A stretch of 8,269 nucleotides of DNA from Nitrospirota bacterium (GCA_020348185.1 CP070743.1:146337-154605); one strand, 5' to 3'. Shown: positions 1 through 5,423, counted from the stretch's first letter. Translations and numbers: made by a program. Notes: generated from the sequence alone by a model not told the origin.

Positions 1-709
1 CGACACCAACTTTTTTACATTGTTGAGCAAGGACAGGGGTTGCCAGAATGTGATCAATCCGCCAGCCACGATTATTCTCCAGCGCACTGGGTTGCCGGTA
101 ATCCCAAAAAGTAAATTGTTGCTTTTTGGGGTATCGAAACCGATAGACATCAACAAATCCCCAAGAGACCGTTTTTCTATAGGCTTTTCGAGCATCTTCA
201 TGAAAGCAGACATGCTTCAGGTGTTTGTCCGGACTATGGACATCAATAGGTTCTGGGGCCACATTCATGTCCCCACACCACACCACCGGTTTGTTTGAAG
301 AGAAATGTCTTTGGAAGTACGCATTGAGTCGTTGATACCACTCCAATTTATAGGCATATTTGGGTGAGTCAATTGAAAAGCCCTGTGGGATATAGGTATT
401 AATGATAGGAACACCCTGAACCACGACTCGCAGAAGGCGAGCATGGTCTTCCCCATTCGAACTTTGGCCCAAACCTGAAGAAACCAGGTCAGGTGTGGTT
501 CGGCTCAACACGGCCACACCATTGTACGACTTCATCCCGCGATAGGTCACATGAAAACCAGAACCGGTAAAGGCGTCGATTGGAAAATCCGAATCCTGGA
601 CTTTAGTTTCTTGAAGACACAGCACATCGGGTTTGTATCGTGCTAGCCAATCCAACACAATGCCTAGCCGTTTCCGAATCGAGTTGACGTTGAAGGTGGC
701 GATTTTCAT
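1..709 (-). CDS. xthA: Exodeoxyribonuclease III, C-terminus cut by window edge
   Basis: Exonuclease III of the EEP (exonuclease-endonuclease-phosphatase) fold is the main AP endonuclease and 3'-5' exonuclease of base excision repair, acting in the cytoplasm on abasic and 3'-blocked DNA with Mg2+. The reading frame starts at the ATG complementary to 707-709 and stays open to base 1, giving 236 residues of a family that is usually about 255-270. Visible family motifs are the start MKIATFNVNSIR (Asn7), LQETK with the metal-binding Glu34, NTYIPQG with Tyr106, GDMN with Asp147 and Asn149, WDYR at 202-205 and RIDHIL with Asp219. The final SDH-type motif carrying the general-base His lies off the left edge, so completeness cannot be judged. 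No clear Shine-Dalgarno precedes the ATG. It is divergent from the unknown gene at 817. Confidence 0.96.
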   Translation of the reverse strand, partial: MKIATFNVNSIRKRLGIVLDWLARYKPDVLCLQETKVQDSDFPIDAFTGSGFHVTYRGMKSYNGVAVLSRTTPDLVSSGLGQSSNGEDHARLLRVVVQGVPIINTYIPQGFSIDSPKYAYKLEWYQRLNAYFQRHFSSNKPVVWCGDMNVAPEPIDVHSPDKHLKHVCFHEDARKAYRKTVSWGFVDVYRFRYPKKQQFTFWDYRQPSALENNRGWRIDHILATPVLAQQCKKVGV

Positions 710-731
710 GGGGGAAAATGGACTATCTGGA

Positions 732-759
732 TTTTCGGGTTTGGGGTTTCACGTTTGAA
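732..759 (+). repeat. Heptanucleotide GTTTCRR array, copy 1 (degenerate)
   Basis: Four consecutive 7-nt units with no gap: TTTTCGG, GTTTGGG, GTTTCAC, GTTTGAA. The array lies in the spacer between the divergent xthA and 817-1440 genes. It is recognised mainly by matching the cleaner arrays at 3256, 4563, 5015 and 8172. Confidence 0.6.
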
Positions 760-777
760 AAAGAAAAATTTTTCACA

Positions 778-805
778 TTGAAGTTGGAACAAATAAACTT
801 ATAAC
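778..805 (+). promoter_or_regulatory. Candidate promoter for the 817 gene
   Basis: TTGAAG (778-783), a 16-nt spacer and TATAAC (800-805) resemble a sigma-70 promoter. Transcription would then start near 812, only about five bases before the ATG at 817. That fits the lack of any Shine-Dalgarno and would give an almost leaderless mRNA. A 12-bp palindrome GAAAAATTTTTC lies just upstream at 763-774. The assignment rests on sequence match alone. Confidence 0.3.
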
Positions 806-816
806 GTAACTTTTTG

Positions 817-1440
817 ATGGACCAGCGAATTACATTTACGCCTGATGAAGTGGCCAGGCTTGCGGACACGGAATTTTTTCGCGCAAAGAATCAGATCTCT
901 GCGAAAGTTCGTCAATCGTTAGAACAGCTTCATCGCGCATTCCAATTAGAACTCGTTGGACGGAATCTGTTGAAACCCAATGGATTCAATCCCGAATCTG
1001 CGCAATTTGTGAAAGGGGAAAACCTAGAAGATTTTCCTTATCAATATCTGGATTTTCCACGCCATTACACCCGAGAAGAAAAATTTTCCTTTCGTTCATT
1101 GTTTTGGTGGGGCCATCATGTGGTGTTTGCCCTCATCCTGGAAGGATCGTATATTCGCCAGTATAAACAAAACGTGATAAATCGGTATCCCATGCTGGTT
1201 GACCAAGGGATCTGTCTCTGTCTCAGCCCCTCGTTGTGGGAGTGGAAAGTGGGCCCAGGGTTTACCCTAGAGTTAACTCAGGATCGAAAATCAGAAGTTG
1301 CAGCGGTTCTTGCCAACCGATCATCCTTGAAAATCGCACACTTTCTTCCTATGACCCATCCCCTTGTCCAATCAGGCGAGTTCGTACCTGTGGGTCAGGA
1401 AAAATTCCGAGCCATGCTTTCGATTATCACCCCGCCCTAA
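817..1440 (+). CDS. Conserved-looking protein of unknown function, 207 aa
   Basis: I do not recognise this protein. It reads as a soluble cytoplasmic protein: there is no signal peptide, no transmembrane helix and no obvious catalytic signature. The N-terminal 45 residues look helical (TPDEVARLADTEFFRAKNQI, then a Ser/Gln/Leu-rich stretch). The middle (about 73-116) is rich in aromatics: FPYQYLDFPRHY, then FRSLFWWGHHVVFALILEGSY. Two cysteines sit close together in GICLCLSP (133 and 135), and WEWKVGPG follows. The coherent codon usage over 600 bases and the unusual aromatic core suggest a real gene. An overlapping TTG at 814 is possible, but ATG 817 is the natural start. No Shine-Dalgarno is visible, and a promoter-like element sits immediately upstream. 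It is transcribed alone, divergent from xthA and convergent with anmK. Confidence 0.8.
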   Translation: MDQRITFTPDEVARLADTEFFRAKNQISAKVRQSLEQLHRAFQLELVGRNLLKPNGFNPESAQFVKGENLEDFPYQYLDFPRHYTREEKFSFRSLFWWGHHVVFALILEGSYIRQYKQNVINRYPMLVDQGICLCLSPSLWEWKVGPGFTLELTQDRKSEVAAVLANRSSLKIAHFLPMTHPLVQSGEFVPVGQEKFRAMLSIITPP

Positions 1441-1444
1441 AAGA

Positions 1445-1480
1445 GTGGCGTATCATTAATACGTCACCGATTCTTCTCTT
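1445..1480 (+). terminator. Hairpin with T-rich tail between convergent genes
   Basis: GTGGCGTAT (1445-1453), loop CATTA and ATACGTCAC (1459-1467) form a 9-bp stem with one G-U pair, starting five bases after the stop of the 817 gene. It is followed by the pyrimidine-rich TTCTTCTCTT at 1471-1480. The stem is AT-rich and the tail is not a clean T-run, so termination is plausible but not certain. Reading leftward, it could also serve anmK. Confidence 0.4.
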
Positions 1481-1485
1481 GACAG

Positions 1486-1513
1486 GTGAAACCTGAAACT
1501 TGAAAACAGAAAC
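1486..1513 (-). repeat. Heptanucleotide GTTTCRR array, copy 2
   Basis: On the minus strand four units follow in register: GTTTCTG, TTTTCAA, GTTTCAG, GTTTCAC. The array lies between the convergent 817 gene and anmK, just beyond the hairpin at 1445. The remaining spacer to 1608 shows no gene and no other structure I can support. Confidence 0.75.
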
Positions 1514-1608
1514 CGTCATTACCCCTGTTCCCCCATTCAAAGCATTTCCAACCGCCCAGGCCGCGGGAGAGTCAACACCACCCCATTTCATAGTTTATTC
1601 TTGGGCCT

Positions 1609-2751
1609 TCAGGGAGTGAGATTTCCTAGAATGACCGGATGGCGAGCACCGGTCACGGCCGGAACATTGTTGGTTTTTCCGTGCAACGTTTGATAGGCCA
1701 ACACCGCAAAGGCTTTGGCTTCAAAGGCTTTGCTGTGAGACCCGCAATCTTCCATCTGTTTGACAGAGACGGGATGAAATGCGTGTTCCAACTCGGCCAT
1801 CAACACAGCATTATAGGCTCCTCCACCACCCACGATGACTTCATCAATGCGATGCCTGATCCATTGTTGAGCCATGCTAATCGACAAGGCAATAAATCGG
1901 CAGGATGTCGCTAAGATATCGGCGGCCGGCCAATGGTTTCGTTTGGATTTCAATAGGACCCGGTGAATGAAGGCATGTCCAAACTCTTCCCTTCCGGTCG
2001 ATTTTGGAGGTGTTTTGTCCATGAAAGGATGTGCGAAGAGCTGCTCAAGTAATCCGGGACGGATTTGACCACCTTTAGCACGGGACCCGCCTCGATCCAT
2101 GGCATATTTGCCGTGAGACAGGGCCTGAATGACTCCGTCCAACAGCATATTACCAGGACCCACATCAAACGCCTGAATGGCATCGATACCCCCGGCGGCA
2201 GGAACCAGGGTGATATTGACGATACCGCCTAAGTTCACCACTAAACGGGAACGTGATCGCCGGTGAAACAGGAGGTGATGCACATACGGAGTGAGTGGGG
2301 CGCCTTCTCCCCCCGCAGCTAAATCTCTTGCCCGGAAATTGGACACCGTGGGGATCCCCGTTCGTTCGGCAATGACGGAAGGTTCTCCGATCTGCAATGT
2401 TGACCGAATGCCTCCCACACCCGGCTCATGAATGGAATGCGGTCGATGGTGGATGGTTTGGCCATGCGATCCAATCAGTCGGATTTTCTTTGTCGCGAGT
2501 CCGGAACGTTTAATCGCTTTCAGTGCGGCCTTAGCAAACACCTCACCTACTACCACATTCAAGTGACATATCTCCGAAACATCTCCTTGTTCGGAAACCC
2601 TTAATATCCGATCCCTCAAGGCAGGGGAGTACGCCAGTGAATCATGAGTCAGGAGTTGCACCTGGAGGCTCCGTCCCCTTCGTCGAATATCTGTGATCGC
2701 GGCATCCACCCCATCGACTGAGGTTCCGGACATTAATCCCAGCACGATCAT
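1609..2751 (-). CDS. anmK: Anhydro-N-acetylmuramic acid kinase AnmK
   Basis: AnmK opens and phosphorylates 1,6-anhydro-MurNAc with ATP to MurNAc-6-phosphate in the cytoplasm, a step of peptidoglycan recycling. With Met at 2751 the protein has 380 residues (E. coli 369). It shows the full family pattern: GLMSGTSVDGVD at 5-16 (phosphate loop), GSHGQT near 94-99, RARDLAAGGEGAPLTP around 140-155 with the probable catalytic Asp143, VNLGG at 172-176, FDVGPGN, PPKSTGREEF at 248-257, the GGGG nucleotide loop at 307-310, FEAKAFA at 343-349 and the closing TGARHPVILG. A GTG at 2790 would add 13 residues and overlap the upstream GNAT gene. I prefer the ATG because the family normally begins just before GLMSGTS and a GAGG lies 11 bases upstream. 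It follows the GNAT gene by 17 bases, so the two are probably co-transcribed. Confidence 0.96.
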   Translation of the reverse strand: MIVLGLMSGTSVDGVDAAITDIRRRGRSLQVQLLTHDSLAYSPALRDRILRVSEQGDVSEICHLNVVVGEVFAKAALKAIKRSGLATKKIRLIGSHGQTIHHRPHSIHEPGVGGIRSTLQIGEPSVIAERTGIPTVSNFRARDLAAGGEGAPLTPYVHHLLFHRRSRSRLVVNLGGIVNITLVPAAGGIDAIQAFDVGPGNMLLDGVIQALSHGKYAMDRGGSRAKGGQIRPGLLEQLFAHPFMDKTPPKSTGREEFGHAFIHRVLLKSKRNHWPAADILATSCRFIALSISMAQQWIRHRIDEVIVGGGGAYNAVLMAELEHAFHPVSVKQMEDCGSHSKAFEAKAFAVLAYQTLHGKTNNVPAVTGARHPVILGNLTP

Positions 2752-2768
2752 GGGCTTCCCATCCTCAC

Positions 2769-3170
2769 TCAAATTCTCTTCCGGCTCCACACCATACCGG
2801 TTTGCTCTTTGTCGCTAAATCCTAGGGTTTTGTAAAAGGCTTGTCTATTTCTGGTGCACAACCAAAATAACTCTACTTGGTGAAGGGATGGATGGCTCAA
2901 AATCCGGTTCATCAGCTGGGTCCCAATATCCTGACCTTGATAATCTCGATCAACAATCACATCCCAAATCGAGGCACGAAAGACATAGTCGGTCAGCACC
3001 CGGCCAAATCCGATTAACCGGGACTGGTCCCAGGCTGAAATGGCTAGATCAGTATGCAGAAGCATGTCCCTTGTCTGCTCAACCGTTCGTCCACGAGACC
3101 AATCGGCTTGCTCAAACAACGGAACCAGGCAGGAGGGGTTAAATTCTTTTGAGTCAGAAAACGTAATCAT
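2769..3170 (-). CDS. GNAT-family N-acetyltransferase, 133 aa
   Basis: This is a small single-domain GCN5-related acetyltransferase, which transfers acetyl from acetyl-CoA to an amine; the acceptor cannot be read from the sequence. Family features are the strand pair AISAWDQSRLIGFGRVLTD (43-61), the strand IWDVIVDRDY (68-77) leading into the acetyl-CoA pyrophosphate loop QGQDIGTQLM (78-87), and the C-terminal FYKTLGF (112-118). The loop has Asp81 where the QGxGIG consensus usually has Gly, a variation that need not abolish binding. The length is at the short end for the family, but the fold looks complete. The ATG at 3170 is preceded by a plausible promoter and a weak ribosome site. It is the first gene of a minus-strand unit with anmK. 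A housekeeping small-molecule or protein acetylation role is a guess. Confidence 0.9.
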   Translation of the reverse strand: MITFSDSKEFNPSCLVPLFEQADWSRGRTVEQTRDMLLHTDLAISAWDQSRLIGFGRVLTDYVFRASIWDVIVDRDYQGQDIGTQLMNRILSHPSLHQVELFWLCTRNRQAFYKTLGFSDKEQTGMVWSRKRI

Positions 3171-3191
3171 GATCTGGCAAAGGTTGACAGC

Positions 3192-3220
3192 ATTGTATTA
3201 CACTAAATTACTATTGAAAA
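3192..3220 (-). promoter_or_regulatory. Candidate promoter for the GNAT-anmK unit
   Basis: On the minus strand TTTTCA (3220-3215) and TACAAT (3197-3192) are separated by 17 bases. The -10 box is good and the -35 weak. The implied leader before the ATG at 3170 is about 15 bases. No transcription evidence is available. Confidence 0.4.
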
Positions 3221-3255
3221 ACTAGTAAGATAAAGTTTAAAAAATTTTTCAACTC

Positions 3256-3290
3256 GTTTCGGGTTTCAAATTTCAAGTTTCAGGTTCCCA
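3256..3290 (+). repeat. Heptanucleotide GTTTCRR array, copy 3 (plus arm)
   Basis: Five units in perfect 7-nt register: GTTTCGG, GTTTCAA, ATTTCAA, GTTTCAG, GTTCCCA. It forms the left half of an inverted pair with 3314-3334. The 12-mer CGTTTCGGGTTT (3255-3266) is exactly complementary to 3317-3328. It lies between the divergent GNAT and zinc-ribbon genes. Confidence 0.85.
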
Positions 3291-3313
3291 GTTAAACCCT
3301 TTCCTTTTAAAAC

Positions 3314-3334
3314 TCAAAACCCGAAACGCGGAAC
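3314..3334 (-). repeat. Heptanucleotide GTTTCRR array, copy 3 (minus arm)
   Basis: Read on the minus strand: GTTCCGC, GTTTCGG, GTTTTGA, three units in 7-nt register. It is oriented opposite to the array at 3256-3290 and carries the right arm (3317-3328) of the exact 12-bp inverted repeat. Confidence 0.75.
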
Positions 3335-3364
3335 TTGACGTTCTTTCCACTCGGGCTTTATGAG
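3335..3364 (+). promoter_or_regulatory. Candidate promoter for the zinc-ribbon gene
   Basis: TTGACG (3335-3340), an 18-nt spacer and TATGAG (3359-3364) form a moderate sigma-70-like match. The -35 box directly abuts the end of the minus-oriented heptad array, so the repeat may supply part of the promoter. The implied leader is about 40 bases and includes the Shine-Dalgarno at 3398. Confidence 0.33.
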
Positions 3365-3397
3365 GATGTTAAAGAAGTCTAAAGTGTCCATAACCCT

Positions 3398-3402
3398 GGA
3401 GA
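3398..3402 (+). promoter_or_regulatory. Shine-Dalgarno GGAGA of the zinc-ribbon gene
   Basis: GGAGA lies seven bases before the ATG at 3410. It is one of the better ribosome sites in the window. It supports translation of this short gene and favours Met at 3410 over the in-frame Met two codons later. Confidence 0.65.
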
Positions 3403-3409
3403 ATAGATT

Positions 3410-3589
3410 ATGCCCATGCTTGTGAAGAAATGTCCGAAATGTGGAATGCTCTTTTGGATCAAGGAGCAAGAAATCCAATACCCCGATGAAAATACAATGA
3501 AAATTACCTGCAATCATTGCCAGCAAACCCTTCGAATCCCGCTGATTACTAAAGGCGCAAATGCCGGGGCCCCGAAAATGGGACATTAG
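3410..3589 (+). CDS. Small zinc-ribbon protein, 59 aa
   Basis: This short protein begins MPMLVKKCPKCG and has a second pair in TCNHCQQTLRI. The cysteine pairs are C8/C11 and C34/C37, i.e. CxxC-x22-CxxC, the classic arrangement of a structural zinc ribbon. The spacing and the layout CPKC, a short strand pair, CNHC resemble the MJ0042-type ribbon often seen at the N-terminus of bacterial proteins. Here it stands almost alone, with a Gly/Ala/Lys tail (residues 48-59) ending at TAG. A Shine-Dalgarno at 3398 and a moderate promoter support expression. Its role is unknown; such ribbons can bind nucleic acid or a protein partner. It is flanked by heptad repeats upstream and a 9-nt repeat array that starts ten bases after its stop codon. 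It is also possible that it is the remnant of a longer protein. Confidence 0.82.
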   Translation: MPMLVKKCPKCGMLFWIKEQEIQYPDENTMKITCNHCQQTLRIPLITKGANAGAPKMGH

Positions 3590-3598
3590 GACCGGAAT

Positions 3599-3672
3599 GT
3601 CGAAAAGGTTGAAAAGGTCGAAGGGGTCGAAAGGGTCCAAGATGCTCAAAGGTCAAAAAGTCGAAATGGTCC
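3599..3672 (+). repeat. 9-nt GTCGAARRG array, plus-oriented half
   Basis: About eight units follow with a 9-nt (occasionally 8-nt) period: GTCGAAAAG, GTTGAAAAG, GTCGAAGGG, GTCGAAAGG, GTCCAAGAT, GCTCAAAG, GTCAAAAA, GTCGAAATG, then GTCC. It starts ten bases after the zinc-ribbon stop. The bases 3612-3628 are exactly complementary to 3718-3734 in the opposing half. Confidence 0.85.
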
Positions 3673-3702
3673 AATGCCCTTGCAAACAACAAGAACACAG
3701 TT

Positions 3703-3747
3703 TCTTATGACCCCCTTGACCCCTTCGACCTTTTTGACTTCTTCAAC
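3703..3747 (-). repeat. 9-nt GTCGAARRG array, minus-oriented half
   Basis: Read on the minus strand: GTTGAAGAA, GTCAAAAAG, GTCGAAGGG, GTCAAGGGG, GTCATAAGA, all in strict 9-nt register. It faces the plus-oriented array at 3599-3672 across about 30 unrelated bases. In RNA the two halves could pair over roughly 30 bases (17 exact). No T-run follows, so it is not a typical terminator. The remaining bases to 3823 show no gene. Confidence 0.85.
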
Positions 3748-3823
3748 CCCTAACGCTGAGGCATTGAACTTCAAACATAATCTGCCCCGCTCGATTACTT
3801 CATGACACCAAATTCGAAAATAT

Positions 3824-4537
3824 ATGCGCCTTGAAACTTGGGCAGGACTGGAGGTCTGCATCACCGGCGGTCCAGACGGTGAGGGAGGCGGAACGGGGCC
3901 CGTGGTCATGCTTCTGCATGGGTTTGGGGCCCCTGGTGATGACCTCGTCGCTCTTTGGCGTATGCTCGATGTGCCAAGCGAGATACGATTCCTGTTTCCA
4001 GCGGCTCCTCTCTCATTGAACCTCGGGTTCGGGGAATCGCGTGCCTGGTGGATGCTCGATATGGAGCGTCTGACTCTGGCACGAGCACAAGGTCAATGGG
4101 ATACATTGACAAGGGAAGTCCCTGCTGGATTGCAACCGGCCCATGATCAACTAATGAAATTCCTTGAAGAAGCGAAACATCATATAAACATCACTCCTCA
4201 GCATTTCATCATTGGAGGGTTCTCGCAAGGTGCGATGCTGGCCTGTAATTTAGTTCTTCGGACCAACCTTCCCATCGCCGGTCTCGTCTTTATGTCCGGT
4301 TCCATCATTTCTCGAGATTCGTGGTTTCCTTCCATTCCCCACCGGAAAGGCCTTCCTGTCTTTCAAAGCCATGGGACCGATGACCCCCTCCTTTCTTGTG
4401 GCGTGGCACAGCAACTTCGGGATGCCTTCATCGCGGGAGGCCTTGAAGTCGACTGGAATGAATTTCGGGGCGGTCATGAAATTCCCATCCAAGTCCTTGA
4501 ACAACTGGGCCGGTTCTTGAGAAAAGTCTTCTCCTAA
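3824..4537 (+). CDS. Alpha/beta hydrolase, carboxylesterase/acyl-protein thioesterase family
   Basis: This is a cytoplasmic serine hydrolase of the phospholipase/carboxylesterase (Abhydrolase_2) family, which cleaves ester or thioester bonds of small or acyl substrates. The real substrate is not readable. The complete set of active-site elements is visible in 237 residues: oxyanion-hole loop LLHGFGAPGDD (30-40), nucleophile elbow GGFSQGAM with Ser134, acid loop HGTDDPLL with Asp187 as the likely acid, and GGHEIP with the catalytic His218. AWWMLDM at 74-80 occupies the position of the substrate-side aromatic patch. Length and motif spacing match the family. The ATG at 3824 has no recognisable Shine-Dalgarno; an ATG at 3802 is out of frame. 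The gene stands alone between repeat-bearing spacers. Confidence 0.93.
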   Translation: MRLETWAGLEVCITGGPDGEGGGTGPVVMLLHGFGAPGDDLVALWRMLDVPSEIRFLFPAAPLSLNLGFGESRAWWMLDMERLTLARAQGQWDTLTREVPAGLQPAHDQLMKFLEEAKHHINITPQHFIIGGFSQGAMLACNLVLRTNLPIAGLVFMSGSIISRDSWFPSIPHRKGLPVFQSHGTDDPLLSCGVAQQLRDAFIAGGLEVDWNEFRGGHEIPIQVLEQLGRFLRKVFS

Positions 4538-4562
4538 GTTGTGGCTGTAGCATCTGCCGGAT

Positions 4563-4597
4563 GATTCAAGTTTCGAGATTCAGGTTTCGGGTTCCAA
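4563..4597 (+). repeat. Heptanucleotide GTTTCRR array, copy 4
   Basis: Five units in strict 7-nt register: GATTCAA, GTTTCGA, GATTCAG, GTTTCGG, GTTCCAA. The array begins 25 bases after the hydrolase stop codon. A single related element of opposite sense (TGAAACTT) occurs at 4617-4624. Confidence 0.85.
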
Positions 4598-4654
4598 GAG
4601 GGGAGACTCTGCATCATGAAACTTAAAACATTGATTCTGGGGTGTATTGAAGAG

Positions 4655-4671
4655 GCGCCATGAGATGGCGC
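4655..4671. repeat. Perfect palindromic hairpin, REP-like
   Basis: GCGCCAT, loop GAG, ATGGCGC gives a perfect 7-bp stem with a three-base loop, much more GC-rich than its surroundings. It is followed by AGCTACC. There is no T-run, so a simple terminator is unlikely. The look is that of a repetitive extragenic palindrome, but only one copy is in the window. Confidence 0.5.
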
Positions 4672-4698
4672 AGCTACCTAAATATCTTTTCAGCAGAA

Positions 4699-4728
4699 TT
4701 GCGCAGCAGGGAGGAGGTTGGCTATATT
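4699..4728 (+). promoter_or_regulatory. Candidate promoter for bolA-grxD
   Basis: TTGCGC (4699-4704), an 18-nt spacer and TATATT (4723-4728) form a plausible sigma-70-like pair. The -10 box is good and the -35 weak. The implied start near 4735 leaves a leader of about 30 bases carrying the Shine-Dalgarno at 4753. Confidence 0.35.
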
Positions 4729-4752
4729 TCTTTTTGATTGACTAACACTATT

Positions 4753-4758
4753 GGGGAG
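4753..4758 (+). promoter_or_regulatory. Shine-Dalgarno GGGGAG that sets the bolA start
   Basis: GGGGAG is followed by six bases and then the ATG at 4765. This decides the start: an in-frame TTG at 4738 lies upstream of this site and would add nine residues that do not belong to the BolA fold. Confidence 0.75.
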
Positions 4759-4764
4759 AAATGG

Positions 4765-5004
4765 ATGATTACAAAGGAAGATTTGACCGCTTATGTCCAG
4801 CAGTCTATAGCCGATGCCAAGGTTTCAGTTACTGATCGAACGGGGACGATGGACCATTTTAACATTCAGGTCGTATCAGATAATTTTAGAGGGAGAAACC
4901 TGCTGGATCGGCATAGAATGATATACCAGGCCCTGGATGAGCCGATGAAGGATGGGCGCATACATGCTCTGGAAATTCAGGCCAAAACCACAGAGGAAAT
5001 ATAA
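4765..5004 (+). CDS. bolA: BolA-family protein
   Basis: BolA-type proteins bind a [2Fe-2S] cluster together with a monothiol glutaredoxin and act in iron-sulfur delivery or sensing in the cytoplasm. Some also bind DNA. The 79-residue protein spans a whole BolA domain: a first helix (about 3-16), VTDRTGTMDHFNIQVVSDNF (22-41), the signature FRGRNLLDRHRMIYQAL (41-57) and the closing DGRIHALEIQAKTTEE (63-78). His67 in IHAL is the invariant residue known to act as cluster ligand. The protein has no cysteine, so any second ligand in the variable loop would have to be His (His31 is the candidate), making it a His-type rather than Cys-type BolA. It lies 87 bases before a monothiol glutaredoxin gene, the expected partner, but the gap contains a heptad repeat array. 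Confidence 0.95.
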   Translation: MITKEDLTAYVQQSIADAKVSVTDRTGTMDHFNIQVVSDNFRGRNLLDRHRMIYQALDEPMKDGRIHALEIQAKTTEEI

Positions 5005-5014
5005 AAAAGGAAAA

Positions 5015-5049
5015 GTTTCAAGTTTCAGGTTCAATGTTTCAAGTTTTGA
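5015..5049 (+). repeat. Heptanucleotide GTTTCRR array, copy 5, inside the bolA-grxD gap
   Basis: Five units in strict 7-nt register: GTTTCAA, GTTTCAG, GTTCAAT, GTTTCAA, GTTTTGA. It fills much of the 87-base gap between bolA and the glutaredoxin gene. If the two genes share a transcript, the repeat is part of the mRNA. Confidence 0.88.
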
Positions 5050-5091
5050 CCAAGATAGGAATATTATTTTGGGCTTCAAAGGAGGAATATA

Positions 5092-5418
5092 ATGGCAGAT
5101 CTCATCGAGCAGGAAATAAAAAGCGAAATAGAGAATAATAAAATCTTAATTTATGGCAAAGGGACCAAATCGGCTCCCCAATGTGGCTTCACCGTCGAGA
5201 CCATAGAGTTCTTTGACAAATTCGGGTATCCCTATGAACTGATTAACGTCCTCCCCCACCCGGAAAAACGCGAAGCCCTCAATAAAATGACAAATTGGCC
5301 GACCTTGCCAAAGGTATTCATCAACGGAACATTTTACGGCGATACCGACATTCTTGGGCCTATGGAGCAAAAAGGTGAACTGCAGACTTTGCTGAAAGAG
5401 GCCTTCAAAACCGAATAA
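5092..5418 (+). CDS. grxD: Monothiol glutaredoxin (Grx4/Grx5 type) with CGFT site
   Basis: Monothiol glutaredoxins bind a [2Fe-2S] cluster with glutathione and pass it to BolA or apo-proteins. The 108-residue protein keeps the family frame: ILIYGKGTKSAPQCGFT with the conserved Lys23 before the active Cys31, the WPTLPKVFING stretch (69-79) with cis-Pro73, and GDTDIL (83-88) for glutathione binding. The unusual point is the active site. The family is defined by CGFS, but here it reads CGFT (31-34), and GDTD stands where GGCD or GGSD is common. Thr could keep the hydroxyl role of Ser, so loss of function is not implied. A strong GGAGG sits six bases before the ATG. It follows bolA on the same strand and ends in a strong terminator. 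Confidence 0.94.
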   Translation: MADLIEQEIKSEIENNKILIYGKGTKSAPQCGFTVETIEFFDKFGYPYELINVLPHPEKREALNKMTNWPTLPKVFINGTFYGDTDILGPMEQKGELQTLLKEAFKTE

Positions 5419-5423
5419 CCCTC

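Noticed and set aside
20..298. Plus-strand open frame of 92 codons
   Set aside because: It is antisense to a reading frame with all visible exonuclease III motifs.
2769..2790. Gene overlap between the GNAT gene and anmK through a GTG start at 2790
   Set aside because: The GTG has no ribosome site and adds 13 acidic residues before the usual family start; ATG at 2751 is more natural, leaving a 17-base gap.
3256..3334. CRISPR array
   Set aside because: The repeats are contiguous 7-nt units without unique spacers of constant length, and no cas gene is near.
3314..3649. Minus-strand open frame starting MSILDPFDPFDLFNLFDI
   Set aside because: Its repetitive start is only the 9-nt repeat array read through on the opposite strand, and the rest lies antisense to the zinc-ribbon gene.
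3646..3909. Minus-strand open frame of 87 codons
   Set aside because: It runs through the second repeat half and the start of the hydrolase, has no recognisable domain and no ribosome site; the plus-strand hydrolase is unambiguous.
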